Source: CAZSIA01 sp045126355
GTDB lineage: Bacteria > Bacillota_I > Bacilli_A > Acholeplasmatales > Anaeroplasmataceae
DNA length: 64,000 bases
Direction: 5' to 3'
Assembly (NCBI GenBank): GCA_045126355.1
Contig: JBGVOE010000126.1
Coordinates: 1 to 64,000, forward strand
This document shows, piece by piece, positions 23,515-32,398 of the stretch; position 1 is the first letter of the stretch, and each line of letters starts with the position of its first letter. The notes under the pieces are model-generated. The model was not told where the DNA came from and searched no databases. It saw nothing but the letters and a program-made list of their open reading frames with translations. Position numbers and translations under genes: made by a program.

Positions 23515-26508
23515 TTAATTTGTTTCTTTTAAGGAAGGTTTTTCACTATAATCGTTACGAGCAAAACCGTTTGTATAATATGCAATCGTAAGTTTATCAT
23601 TATAAACATCTACTTTGTTATAAATGTCATAAACAGCATAAAATTCTGTTTTTCTCACATTCATTCCAAATAAATTAACACTATACACCAAGAATGATTC
23701 AGTGAATGCAGCAACTCTTACACAATTGCCACAAACACATTCACCTTGACAATAAGAATATTGTCTTTGCGAATAACAATCATCATAAGTAACCATAGCA
23801 AATTCTGGTAATAAATAACCATATTCACAAACTTCTACCTCTTGTGTTGAATATTGATAAATTGGATTAGCATATAAGAAATATAACATATTTTTTAATT
23901 GATTGGTGTCTTTATAATTGCAACCAGTATTTAAATATACCGTAGAATTTTCTAATTCTAAAATTAAATTTAATACTGCTGAATTAGCCTTAACATAGTT
24001 TACACCATCAAAATAATAATTACCACCGTAGAATGTTTTTAATTCATAAGCAACATATTCTGAATTTTCATTATAATAATAAGTATTTTTTAATTCTGCA
24101 TCTTCAACTTTCAAAGAAACTAAACCAGTTTCTTTTAATTCTTCACTACAATTAAACGATTTTATTTCAATATAAATATTTTTTAATTCTTGTTTATCAC
24201 TAGCCTTAAATAAATGTGAGTAAACACTTCCATTTTTAACTTCTCTAAAAATACCAGTATTAGAAGTAGTTAGCGGATTTAATGTTCTATCTAATTTAGT
24301 TCCAATATAATTTATTTCTAAATCAATATCAATATCTTCTACTAAAGCAAATTCTCTATTAATGCCAATAACTGAATCTATATTATGATTAGTATTAAAA
24401 TTATAACCAAAATTTTTGACAATTATATTTAAATCATGAATATAACCATAATTATTTTCGATTAATGCAGCCGAATAATTTAGAGTGTTATATAATTCGT
24501 TATTATTTTTAGCATCTCTTATACCATTAATAACAATATTACCGTTAAAAATTTCACCATAATTATTTTTAAATAATCCATTTCCAGCATAACCATCAAA
24601 AGATAAATAAATTGTATGACCATTTAAATCAAAATGTCCCATAAAATTTTCGTAAGCAAATACTGAATTCATATATTGATTATAAGTTGTGATATATATA
24701 TCTTCTACCAAAATTATATTTGTACACAATACATCAATATCAGTTAAATTGATTTCATCAAGAATATTAATTTGCTCAAAATAATTTGAAGTTTGAATAG
24801 TGTAATTTAATTTATTTAATTGATTTTCAAATGAAGGTTCTTCAATGTACATTTTAAAACCAAAAACTTCATCAATAGTGTACCATAATCCAACTTCTTC
24901 GTCATATAAAGCGTTTGAAGGAATTTCAGCTTTCATATCATATAATTCATAATTTTTCTTTAAAGTATCATACCAAACAAAATTCATAAAATTGATATGT
25001 TTAACTGAATCAGCAAAATCGCCTTTTAAACTATTTTGAGTTAATCTTGGAGTTTGTTTAGTAGCTTCTTTTAAATCAATACTTAACGCAGTTTCATAAT
25101 TTTCTTCTAATACATCAAATTCTATATCATCAACAGTTAATTTAATTCCTTTAATTTCTAAAAATTTATCATTTTCTAAAACTAAACTAACTGGAACAGT
25201 GAAATATACTGTTATTGAATTTGTACCTGAATCAGCACTATAGCTTCCCATTTCAACAAAAACATCAGCAACATTTGTTGTTAATACTGCATCTAATTTA
25301 GTAGCTTCCTTTGATAAATTAACTGTTACATATAAAGTATAAGTATCGCTATCAGAATATTCATTTTCTAAATACCATTCTGGATAAGTAATTTCAGAAA
25401 ATTCATAAGATAAAACTTTCATTTTTAATGTATAACTAGCATATAAAGTTACATCTTCTAATAATTCAAATTCTTCAAATTCTTCTTTTAGTTCGCTATC
25501 TAAATACCAACCAACAAATTCATAATCGGTATTTGTACTTAAATTTTCTAACACATCTAAAGTAACTTTACTATTTCTATTTAATGATAATGTTTTAGAT
25601 GTATCAGTATCTAAACCAACAGTTTGAAGTTTTACTTCTCTTGTCAACTTATCTAAATTAATATATACTGTTGTATTTTCTTTTAAATATTCATCATTAA
25701 ATTTAGTTTCATAAGTTTTTTCTAAATATAAACTATCAAAATCGAATTTATCCTTAACAGATTCGTGATTATTAATTGTATTAGTTACAGCTTCATAATC
25801 TATTTTATCAGTTTCTTTTACATCGAAAGTGAAACATAAATCTTCTAAATTTGTTTCTACTCTTAATGTATATGTATGATATAACTTGTCACCATATTCA
25901 AATAAATCACCTTTCATACTGCAAACTTCACAATGTGAATAGTATTTAGCTTTTGTTTCATATGATGCTTCACTATATAAATATGTATCTTCTACTGTAT
26001 TTACAAAAGTGTGAGCTTCCTTTACAACTTCTTTATCACATTCATCAGATGTACACTTTTTAAAATGTCCTTCTGTATCGTAGGAATATGTTTCTTCATA
26101 AGTACAAGTATGTTCTACTGGTGTAGGATTTGGATTTGGATTTGGATTTGGATTAGGATTTGGAACTTCTTCAATTTTAGAATATTTAGCATAAATCTTC
26201 GCATTTCCATTAAATGTATAAGTGAAAATTCTTGTTTCAAAAGTTTCTTCCTTATAAAAACCAACAAACTCCATATTTTCAAATGGAACAACATAGTCAT
26301 TTAATGAAATTGTTGTATTTTCTTCCATTTTAATAGTATTAGTAGTTCCATCTGGATATTCTACTGTTAAAGCATATTGAACTTTTTCTGGTTCTGTTAC
26401 TGGCGGTGTAGGTGTATCTGTAGGTTCTTGCGTTTTTTCACAAGATGCAAGACCGAAAAGACCTAAACTTAAAGCCATTAAACTTAAAAATATTTTATTT
26501 TTTTTCAT
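23515..26508 (-). CDS. Giant surface lipoprotein with Listeria-Bacteroides-type repeats
   Basis: 997 residues. The lipobox is FGLASC (Cys about 23). Two units of the Listeria-Bacteroides repeat (Flg_new/InlB B-repeat) pattern are seen: MEFVGFYKEETFETRIFTY ... IYAKYS near 80-110 and YEFVGWYLDSEL ... VTLYASYT near 335-360. An Asn-Pro repeat (NPNPNPNPNPNPTP) at about 117-131 is encoded by tandem 6-base DNA repeats. Later come Gly/Asn-rich segments resembling GLUG-type beta-solenoid repeats (NGLFKNNYGEIFNGNIVING). A Cys cluster CQGECVCGNC lies near 920. This is the make-up of an adhesin or other surface-exposed protein. Promoter 26561; terminator 23476-23503. Confidence 0.8.
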   Translation of the reverse strand: MKKNKIFLSLMALSLGLFGLASCEKTQEPTDTPTPPVTEPEKVQYALTVEYPDGTTNTIKMEENTTISLNDYVVPFENMEFVGFYKEETFETRIFTYTFNGNAKIYAKYSKIEEVPNPNPNPNPNPNPTPVEHTCTYEETYSYDTEGHFKKCTSDECDKEVVKEAHTFVNTVEDTYLYSEASYETKAKYYSHCEVCSMKGDLFEYGDKLYHTYTLRVETNLEDLCFTFDVKETDKIDYEAVTNTINNHESVKDKFDFDSLYLEKTYETKFNDEYLKENTTVYINLDKLTREVKLQTVGLDTDTSKTLSLNRNSKVTLDVLENLSTNTDYEFVGWYLDSELKEEFEEFELLEDVTLYASYTLKMKVLSYEFSEITYPEWYLENEYSDSDTYTLYVTVNLSKEATKLDAVLTTNVADVFVEMGSYSADSGTNSITVYFTVPVSLVLENDKFLEIKGIKLTVDDIEFDVLEENYETALSIDLKEATKQTPRLTQNSLKGDFADSVKHINFMNFVWYDTLKKNYELYDMKAEIPSNALYDEEVGLWYTIDEVFGFKMYIEEPSFENQLNKLNYTIQTSNYFEQINILDEINLTDIDVLCTNIILVEDIYITTYNQYMNSVFAYENFMGHFDLNGHTIYLSFDGYAGNGLFKNNYGEIFNGNIVINGIRDAKNNNELYNTLNYSAALIENNYGYIHDLNIIVKNFGYNFNTNHNIDSVIGINREFALVEDIDIDLEINYIGTKLDRTLNPLTTSNTGIFREVKNGSVYSHLFKASDKQELKNIYIEIKSFNCSEELKETGLVSLKVEDAELKNTYYYNENSEYVAYELKTFYGGNYYFDGVNYVKANSAVLNLILELENSTVYLNTGCNYKDTNQLKNMLYFLYANPIYQYSTQEVEVCEYGYLLPEFAMVTYDDCYSQRQYSYCQGECVCGNCVRVAAFTESFLVYSVNLFGMNVRKTEFYAVYDIYNKVDVYNDKLTIAYYTNGFARNDYSEKPSLKETN
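26122..26162 (-). repeat. Tandem 6-base repeat coding Asn-Pro
   Basis: Six to seven copies of AATCCN inside the lipoprotein gene at 23515-26508. Slippage here would change the length of the Asn-Pro stalk. Confidence 0.7.
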
Positions 26509-26560
26509 TGCGTATGCACTCCTTTAAATATTATTTTTTTCTTTTTCAAAAAACATCACT

Positions 26561-26575
26561 TATTATTATAGTTTT
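26561..26575 (-). promoter_or_regulatory. AAAACTATA-type promoter of 23515-26508
   Basis: Core AAAACTATAATAATA. Confidence 0.7.
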
Positions 26576-26602
26576 TTTGTCCATAAAAAATGGTTTAAAA
26601 AC

Positions 26603-26629
26603 AAAAGAAGTAATGTTTTTTAACATTAC
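26603..26629 (-). terminator. Terminator after 26626-27183
   Basis: GTAATGTT...ACATTAC then TTCTTTTG, overlapping the stop. Confidence 0.65.
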
Positions 26630-27183
26630 CTCATTTTTAATTGGTTATAGATACTTGTTTCCCCAATATTATGACCTATTATCTCACCATTACTAACTAA
26701 TAATAAGCATGGAAATTGAGCAACTTTTAAATCTTCCCAATTATTCACTTCATAATTTGCCACAATCGATTGATTTTCGTAATCAACTTGAATTAAATAG
26801 TTTTCATACTTATCACCATCTAATAAATATAAAGGTCTAGGTCCTTTTTTGATATATTTAAGCACTTCTTGTTCTAAATCATCACAGGCTGTACAATCAC
26901 TCTTATATATAAAGACGTAATATGTATCAGATTCATGTTTGGTGAGTAACTGTTCAAGTCTAATAGTATCAGCTTTATATTTAGAATCAGTGTAACTTCC
27001 ATATGAATTATCAGATATACCTTTATTAATTACAAATGGTAGTGTAAAAATTGCTACCATAAGTGCAAAAACGACCGACATAGTTCCAATAATAGTGAAT
27101 TTTCCTAATGTATCTTCTTTATTATTAACCACTTTTTTGGATTTTTTATTTTTTTCTTTATTAGATTTAATTTTATCTTTCAT
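26626..27183 (-). CDS. Membrane-anchored thioredoxin-like protein
   Basis: 185 residues from the ATG at 27183 (GAGGT 9 bases upstream). A Lys-rich cytoplasmic N-terminus, a membrane span at about 30-55, then an outside domain with YKSDCTACDDLEQEVLKYI (CxxC near residue 97) and AQFPCLLLVSNGEIIG, whose Phe-Pro is the thioredoxin cis-Pro. It is the second such protein in the window (with 6496-7122) and sits between the two giant lipoproteins, so oxidative folding or reduction of their cysteines is a reasonable inference. Confidence 0.75.
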   Translation of the reverse strand: MKDKIKSNKEKNKKSKKVVNNKEDTLGKFTIIGTMSVVFALMVAIFTLPFVINKGISDNSYGSYTDSKYKADTIRLEQLLTKHESDTYYVFIYKSDCTACDDLEQEVLKYIKKGPRPLYLLDGDKYENYLIQVDYENQSIVANYEVNNWEDLKVAQFPCLLLVSNGEIIGHNIGETSIYNQLKMR

Positions 27184-27240
27184 AATAACTTTTACCTCAT
27201 ATAACAAATTATTTAGTATTTTAGAAATTTCTAAACATCT

Positions 27241-27253
27241 ATATTATAGTTTT
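27241..27253 (-). promoter_or_regulatory. AAAACTATA-type promoter of 26626-27183
   Basis: Core AAAACTATAATAT. Confidence 0.7.
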
Positions 27254-27261
27254 TAAATTTA

Positions 27262-27287
27262 GAAAAAAGCCCTAAAATAGAGCTTTT
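27262..27287 (-). terminator. Terminator after 27296-29443
   Basis: AAAGCTC...GGGCTTT then T run. Confidence 0.7.
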
Positions 27288-27295
27288 TAATATTT

Positions 27296-29443
27296 TTATT
27301 TCATTTTAAAATTTAAGTTAATAGTTCCACCACTATAACGCCAGAAATAATTATTACTTTCAGAATAAGACATAAAACCAAAACCAGTATATAAATCTTG
27401 TGTTAAAGCTTTCTTTTCAAATTCTTTTACAGAAGATACAATATCAGCACTTGTACCTCCGTTAGCATAACTTAACCAATTTGTTCTTGGTTCACCAAAT
27501 CCTAAATAAGCTAAGAAGTTTGAAGAATCTCCTTCTTTAATCATTTCGAATACACCATTAATTGCTTTAGTAGGAAGTTCCATTAGTTTACCTAATACTC
27601 CACTTTCAACGCTTGGACCATTTATAATAGTATTAAATGTGTTAACCTTATCAACAAAATCTTTATTTAAAACTATATTTTTATAAGTTCCACCATCATA
27701 AGCAATAACTAAATTATTTTGAGCTTCATAATCTTCTGCTGATAAACCAGTAAACCATTGTTCAACTAAAATTACAACTGATGAAACTTCACCAACATTA
27801 GTTTCTGGTAATGCAAATACTGTATTTTTACCAAGAGAAATTTGTGATGGATTAATAATTATATTTTTATATTCACCGTAATTTTTACCAACAACTGAGA
27901 AAAATGAGCTAGAACCAATTAATTGTGATGCAAATTCAACACCTTGAATCTTACCAGCTAACATATTATTATTACATAAAGCATTAACACTTTTTAAATC
28001 ATTTGTTGTTTCTGTTTTAGAACACATTACTGAATTAGTCATTTTAATGTTTACAATATCACCATAATTACCGTCACAGATTGCAGGTGCATTACTCATT
28101 GAATAATTTAAACACATGTTTTGAACTACACCATTTTCTGTAATTTTCTCAAACATTGGTTTTGTATTAACGACATTTGATGTTACTGTATGACCATTAA
28201 ATTCGATTGTTCCATCTAAAATATAATCGTTAAATAAATATCTTTCATTTCCAGATAATGTAATATCGTTATCTAAAATATATCTACCAGTAATCTTTTT
28301 AGTTTCATTATCAACTATCATATCATTAAAATCAGTAGATGTTTTAATAATTTTATTATAGAAATAATAATCTTCTTCGAAAAGTGTTTCACCTATTGTT
28401 CTTTTTGCTCCACCAGAAGTATAACAAACAGAATCAAGTGTTAATTTAATTGGACTTTTTTCAACATCTAATGTAATAGTTTTTGTGATTACCATCTTTT
28501 CTAATAAATCATATCTTTCGATATCCTTATCAGTAATTTTAACTGTTGAGCCAGAAACTGTTAATTCAGTAACATTAACATTTGAATTATTAGATAAAGT
28601 GATTTCTAGTTTTATTGATGAACTTGAATCAAAATATGATAAATCATTAACATCTTTATTTAATTTAGAAGACATATCGATTGACGCTTCTAATACTTCA
28701 ACATCATGAATATTTACTACTAATTCTTGTTTAACAATATCTTGTGTTAAATATTTCGAATCAGTTTTCTTAACATAATCAACTCTTGAAACTGTTGCAT
28801 TTACATTACCAACCATAGCTGGCATGGTAAGAGGAACAGTATAAACATTAGATGTACCATCATCAATAATATTCTTTTTAATCATTTCTTGAGAACCATT
28901 AACGTCTGTAAAAGTAAAATAGAAAGTTAAAATTTGAACATCTTTTACATTTTTCTTAACGGTAACAACTGCGGATATATTATCATTTGCGAAAATTTCA
29001 TCATTGTCTAATGAAGTAATGGATAATTTAGTAACCTTCATATCTTCTACTGTCGAAAGTTCTATTGATGTAATTGCAGTTTTATTAACCTCTAAAATAT
29101 AAGAAGATTCATCTTTAATATATGTTACTTCACTTAAAACATATTTTTTGCCAACTTCATATGTGATAGTAGTTTCTGCAATAAATTTATCTGTTTTTAA
29201 AGCATATGGCGTTAAAGAAAATGGTAAATCATTTATAACACAACTAATAACATCATAGTTATTAGGATTTTCAAATGTTAAGATAAAATTCATCTTATCT
29301 CCATTTTCGTATGTACTTTTTTCTGTTACAAAATCTTTAATAGCTAATTTTTTTTCGCTGCATCCTGTTAAAAAACATAATGAAAAACATGTAAATATAG
29401 CCATAAAGAAAATTAAAAATTTATTAAATTTAATACTTTTCAT
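27296..29443 (-). CDS. Large surface lipoprotein
   Basis: 715 residues with a lipoprotein signal (FLTGC, Cys about 28). The body is beta-rich, with three Ig-like stretches (for example VTKLSITSLDNDEIFANDNISAVV) and a C-terminal half with Gly/Asn repeats such as NYGDIVNIKM and NYGEYKNIIINP, similar in spirit to the GLUG-like part of 23515-26508. It probably displays a stalk plus binding domain on the cell surface. GGAGGT is 5 bases upstream; promoter 29473; terminator 27266-27287. Confidence 0.75.
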   Translation of the reverse strand: MKSIKFNKFLIFFMAIFTCFSLCFLTGCSEKKLAIKDFVTEKSTYENGDKMNFILTFENPNNYDVISCVINDLPFSLTPYALKTDKFIAETTITYEVGKKYVLSEVTYIKDESSYILEVNKTAITSIELSTVEDMKVTKLSITSLDNDEIFANDNISAVVTVKKNVKDVQILTFYFTFTDVNGSQEMIKKNIIDDGTSNVYTVPLTMPAMVGNVNATVSRVDYVKKTDSKYLTQDIVKQELVVNIHDVEVLEASIDMSSKLNKDVNDLSYFDSSSSIKLEITLSNNSNVNVTELTVSGSTVKITDKDIERYDLLEKMVITKTITLDVEKSPIKLTLDSVCYTSGGAKRTIGETLFEEDYYFYNKIIKTSTDFNDMIVDNETKKITGRYILDNDITLSGNERYLFNDYILDGTIEFNGHTVTSNVVNTKPMFEKITENGVVQNMCLNYSMSNAPAICDGNYGDIVNIKMTNSVMCSKTETTNDLKSVNALCNNNMLAGKIQGVEFASQLIGSSSFFSVVGKNYGEYKNIIINPSQISLGKNTVFALPETNVGEVSSVVILVEQWFTGLSAEDYEAQNNLVIAYDGGTYKNIVLNKDFVDKVNTFNTIINGPSVESGVLGKLMELPTKAINGVFEMIKEGDSSNFLAYLGFGEPRTNWLSYANGGTSADIVSSVKEFEKKALTQDLYTGFGFMSYSESNNYFWRYSGGTINLNFKMK

Positions 29444-29472
29444 AAGATACCTCCAAAAAAATATATTATATA

Positions 29473-29486
29473 TATAATATAGTTTT
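29473..29486 (-). promoter_or_regulatory. AAAACTATA-type promoter of 27296-29443
   Basis: Core AAAACTATATTATA. Confidence 0.65.
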
Positions 29487-29492
29487 TGAAAA

Positions 29493-29518
29493 AGAAAAAT
29501 AGCCCAAAAATGGACTAT
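29493..29518 (-). terminator. Terminator after 29515-30207
   Basis: ATAGTCC...GGGCTAT then TTTTTC. Confidence 0.7.
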
Positions 29519-30207
29519 TCCTTGAAAATTTTAGGGAATTCTTTTGTTAAATATTTTTTTACTTTGTTAAAAGCGATGCGTATTAAATCATGGTCATAAC
29601 TATAATCGTAAAACATATTTAATGAAACAATTTTATCTGATTTTCTATTATAAATATAATTAGTGATATCTAATTCTTTTTCAACATCATCATAAACAAA
29701 TGTTCTTCTATAATATTCTAAATCAACATCAGAAACTGTATAAGGTGATTTGTATACTTCTTCAAATTTTTTCATTAAATCATCATTAGACATATCTTTA
29801 TAAGTGTTTACAATTTTATCAATACCTGGAGAAATATTTTTCCAAATATCTAAATTATAATCGTTATCAGTTGAATTTTGGAATTCAATATATCTAATAA
29901 AATCGATATTAGAATATTCCCAAGAATAATTTAAAGAAACTAAACCTAATATCTTGTGGTCAGACCAATAAACAAATTTAAAATGTGATATTTCTTTAAT
30001 AAAAGTTTTTAAAAGTTTTTGAATTTTTTTATCAAAATAATCTAACTTTGTGATTTTTTCATTTAAAAATAAACTTGATAAATAATTCATAAAATTTTCA
30101 ACATATTCTTCCTTATCTAAAGTGTTAAAAAAATTATTAATTTTATTTACCGCATCTTCTACTGATTCTACATTTTTAATAATATGAAAACCAACTGCAT
30201 AACTCAT
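29515..30207 (-). CDS. Protein of unknown function
   Basis: 230 residues, acidic and Tyr/Phe-rich, mixed alpha/beta, no recognised motif. It starts 2 bases after the OB-fold gene 30210-30488, using GGGAG inside that gene's end, so the two are cotranscribed and probably coupled. Its terminator overlaps its stop codon. Confidence 0.6.
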   Translation of the reverse strand: MSYAVGFHIIKNVESVEDAVNKINNFFNTLDKEEYVENFMNYLSSLFLNEKITKLDYFDKKIQKLLKTFIKEISHFKFVYWSDHKILGLVSLNYSWEYSNIDFIRYIEFQNSTDNDYNLDIWKNISPGIDKIVNTYKDMSNDDLMKKFEEVYKSPYTVSDVDLEYYRRTFVYDDVEKELDITNYIYNRKSDKIVSLNMFYDYSYDHDLIRIAFNKVKKYLTKEFPKIFKE

Positions 30208-30209
30208 GA

Positions 30210-30488
30210 TTAATTTTCTCCCATAATCATCATTTTGTTTGCAATTAATTCTACACCATTATCAGTAGGAACACATCTACCAGTAACAGATAAAGTTTTA
30301 ACATTATCTAAAGTGTTTTCACCTTCAAAAAACATCCAATGACTACATTTAATTTTAAATTCATCACTTTTAAATGTTCCATCTGCTTCTCTAAATGGTC
30401 TAACAACTTTTAAAGATAATTCATAGAAATTTTCATCTAACTTTTTAAGACCTTTTTTCTTCCCTATTAACATAAAATAATTGTACAT
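30210..30488 (-). CDS. Minimal OB-fold, SSB-like protein
   Basis: 92 residues. The pattern (strand LSLKVVRP, DEFKIKCSHWMFFEG, VKTLSVTGRCVPTDNGVELIANKMMIMGEN) follows the SSB/PriB OB fold: a DNA-binding aromatic strand and a terminal VTGR ... ELIA strand pair. It lacks the acidic tail of SSB. GGAGGTAAAAT precedes ATG and the promoter is at 30537. Probably a small ssDNA- or RNA-binding accessory protein. Confidence 0.5.
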   Translation of the reverse strand: MYNYFMLIGKKKGLKKLDENFYELSLKVVRPFREADGTFKSDEFKIKCSHWMFFEGENTLDNVKTLSVTGRCVPTDNGVELIANKMMIMGEN

Positions 30489-30536
30489 ATTTTACCTCCT
30501 ATATTTTTTTCTTATTTTTAAATAAATATATACAAT

Positions 30537-30550
30537 TAATATATAGTTTT
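30537..30550 (-). promoter_or_regulatory. AAAACTATA-type promoter of 30210-30488
   Basis: Core AAAACTATATATTA, directly after the inverted repeat at 30551. Confidence 0.65.
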
Positions 30551-30822
30551 AAGACAAAAGAAAAAAACTTTTTAGATAGCATCCCCTAATTACCGATAAT
30601 CTTTTGTCTTGTCTTTTTCATAAAAATTCATAATGTTCTCATAAGAACGAGCCACCCACGACTTTATCCAATTTACTTAAAGAGTAACAATTCAATTATT
30701 AGCAATTTTTAATACTTCGTAAAAAGTTTTTCTTATAAAAGGAAACATTTAACTTCAAAATTTAACAATTATAAAGTGTCATGTAATATATAAATTAAGT
30801 ATTATTTGTTTCTTTCACATCA
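30551..30822 (-). ncRNA. Non-coding transcript candidate with long inverted repeat
   Basis: An AAAACTATA-type promoter (30822-30835) is followed by about 270 bases with no convincing gene. The stretch contains a hairpin GTTCT-tatg-AGAAC after an unusually G-rich segment (GTGGGTGGCTCG). It ends with a perfect 10-base inverted repeat, AAGACAAAAG...CTTTTGTCTT, separated by 40 bases, just before the next promoter. Only frames of up to 17 residues without ribosome binding sites exist. Confidence 0.4.
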
Positions 30823-30835
30823 TTATTATAGTTTT
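30822..30835 (-). promoter_or_regulatory. AAAACTATA-type promoter of the RNA candidate 30551-30822
   Basis: Core AAAACTATAATAAT with no gene for 330 bases. Confidence 0.6.
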
Positions 30836-30858
30836 AGAAAATAAAAAACTATTAAAAA

Positions 30859-31614
30859 TTATTCGCAAATGATTTCGATAGTTTCTTTTGCTATTTTTTT
30901 AATCTTTTCAAAATAATTTAACTCAATTACTTCTGCAGATATTTCTGATTTAATAAGTTCAAAAGTTGGAATGTGATTTAAAAAATTATAAAGTGCTTTA
31001 GTACATACTTTTCTTCTCATATTATCTAATAAAATCAAAAATGCTATATTTTTAGGAAGCATAGGTGTTACTTCTTGTATTGTTTGGTAAAATTCTGTTA
31101 TTTCAAAAAATTTAGAAACTGATATTCTCACCTTTTCATTAATCGCTTCTTCGTTTTTAAATGAATCGTATTGTTTAATTAAATTAAATTTAGCAAATTC
31201 TTTTAAATTTTCATTATTAAAATTTTTAAATACATCATCAATAATTTTTTTGCACTCAAATTCACCATTTAAAATATTTCCAAAATCATATAAACCTTCA
31301 TTAACTGATAATAAAAAGTTAGTTCTAACATACAAATCTTCTTTTAATTTTTTTAAAATTATATTTTTAACATTTATAACAACATCATTAATTGTTATTT
31401 CTTCATCTAAATTTAATTCTTCATCACTTACAATAAAACAAGTCAGTGGTGCATTATTTAAACCAAAAGAATATCCAAAAACATCCAAATAAAATAAATA
31501 GTATTTAAAATTATTTTTACAAAATTCTATTAAATCTGGAACTATTTTAATTATTTTAACTTTTAATTTCTCCATTTCTATATTATATAATTCATTATCT
31601 AAATTTTTATCCAT
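30859..31614 (-). CDS. Protein of unknown function
   Basis: 251 residues, helical, Asn/Lys/Glu-rich. A central segment (FGYSFGLNNAPLTCFIVSDEEL) recalls nucleotidyltransferase glycine-serine motifs but lacks a convincing acidic pair, so I do not assign it. Monocistronic, promoter 31641, AGAGGTG before ATG. A non-coding RNA candidate lies just downstream. Confidence 0.6.
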   Translation of the reverse strand: MDKNLDNELYNIEMEKLKVKIIKIVPDLIEFCKNNFKYYLFYLDVFGYSFGLNNAPLTCFIVSDEELNLDEEITINDVVINVKNIILKKLKEDLYVRTNFLLSVNEGLYDFGNILNGEFECKKIIDDVFKNFNNENLKEFAKFNLIKQYDSFKNEEAINEKVRISVSKFFEITEFYQTIQEVTPMLPKNIAFLILLDNMRRKVCTKALYNFLNHIPTFELIKSEISAEVIELNYFEKIKKIAKETIEIICE

Positions 31615-31640
31615 ATTTTCACCTCTAATATTTAATAAAT

Positions 31641-31653
31641 TAATTATAGTTTT
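31641..31653 (-). promoter_or_regulatory. AAAACTATA-type promoter of 30859-31614
   Basis: Core AAAACTATAATTA. Confidence 0.65.
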
Positions 31654-31660
31654 AAAAAAG

Positions 31661-31692
31661 AAAAAAGGAGGGGATTAAACTAAACCCTCTCC
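31661..31692 (-). terminator. Terminator after the sigma-like gene
   Basis: GGAGAGGG...CCCCTCC then T6, inside the last codons. Confidence 0.65.
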
Positions 31693-32397
31693 ACTTTCGA
31701 CTATTTCTTGAATCATTTCCGCCAACTCTTTGTGGTTTCTAATGTAATCTAAGAATGGTGCTAGTCTTCTTCGGTCATCTGAATTACCAGAATAACCTTC
31801 CACATACAAACGAATAAAGGAATCGTAACACTTATCGCCGAACTTTGTTAAGATAATTTCTTTAAGTTCTTTTTTATAAAGTGCTACTATTGGATTACGA
31901 TTAACGGAAGTAAAAGTTTCATGAAATTCTATTTTTTCATCATTTTTTTCTTTTACTTTGTTATTTAAAGACTCAGTTTTAGAAATTGCATTAACTTCTG
32001 TAACATTATTTTCAGCTTTTATTTTTTTAGCTTTTGATACAGAAATATTAGTTGCATATTCCATATCTGCATAATGTTTTTGACAAGCGTCATTTAGCCA
32101 GTAGTATAAGAAAGATTGAATTTGCTTTCCTGTTGAATCAACTTTAACATTAATTCTTGGGATTTTATCGATGATAGCAGAAACCATTTCTCCCATGTAA
32201 TCTTCATAAGATGTATGTTTAGAATTTTTTGAATATTTAAAAGCTAAATTTTCCATATATCCTTGCATTAAAGCTAAGATTTTTAAGGTTAATTTTTCTT
32301 TTTCCATATTACTTAAAATTTCTTCACGCATCTTAATAATCTCTGGGATTAATTCATGTTCAGTGATTTCTTTAGGGTTATAACCGAATCTATACAT
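31675..32397 (-). CDS. Sigma-70-region-2-like transcription factor
   Basis: 240 residues. Residues about 65-112 have the shape of sigma region 2: a helix with SYEDYMGEMVSAIIDKIPRI, then QIQSFLYYWLNDACQKHYADMEYATNISV, comparable to the -10-recognising W-IRQAI-R helix followed by a short basic stretch. A typical region 4 helix-turn-helix is not evident, so it may recognise a -10 element only, as does phage T4 gp55. It is coupled to 32399-32800 (SD AAGGGGG inside that gene). I infer that it may direct RNA polymerase to the AAAACTATA motif; the sequence does not prove this. Confidence 0.5.
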   Translation of the reverse strand: MYRFGYNPKEITEHELIPEIIKMREEILSNMEKEKLTLKILALMQGYMENLAFKYSKNSKHTSYEDYMGEMVSAIIDKIPRINVKVDSTGKQIQSFLYYWLNDACQKHYADMEYATNISVSKAKKIKAENNVTEVNAISKTESLNNKVKEKNDEKIEFHETFTSVNRNPIVALYKKELKEIILTKFGDKCYDSFIRLYVEGYSGNSDDRRRLAPFLDYIRNHKELAEMIQEIVESGEGLV

Positions 32398-32398
32398 A

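Noticed and set aside
26122..26162. CRISPR-like tandem repeat
   Set aside because: Six-base in-frame units without spacers, coding Asn-Pro.
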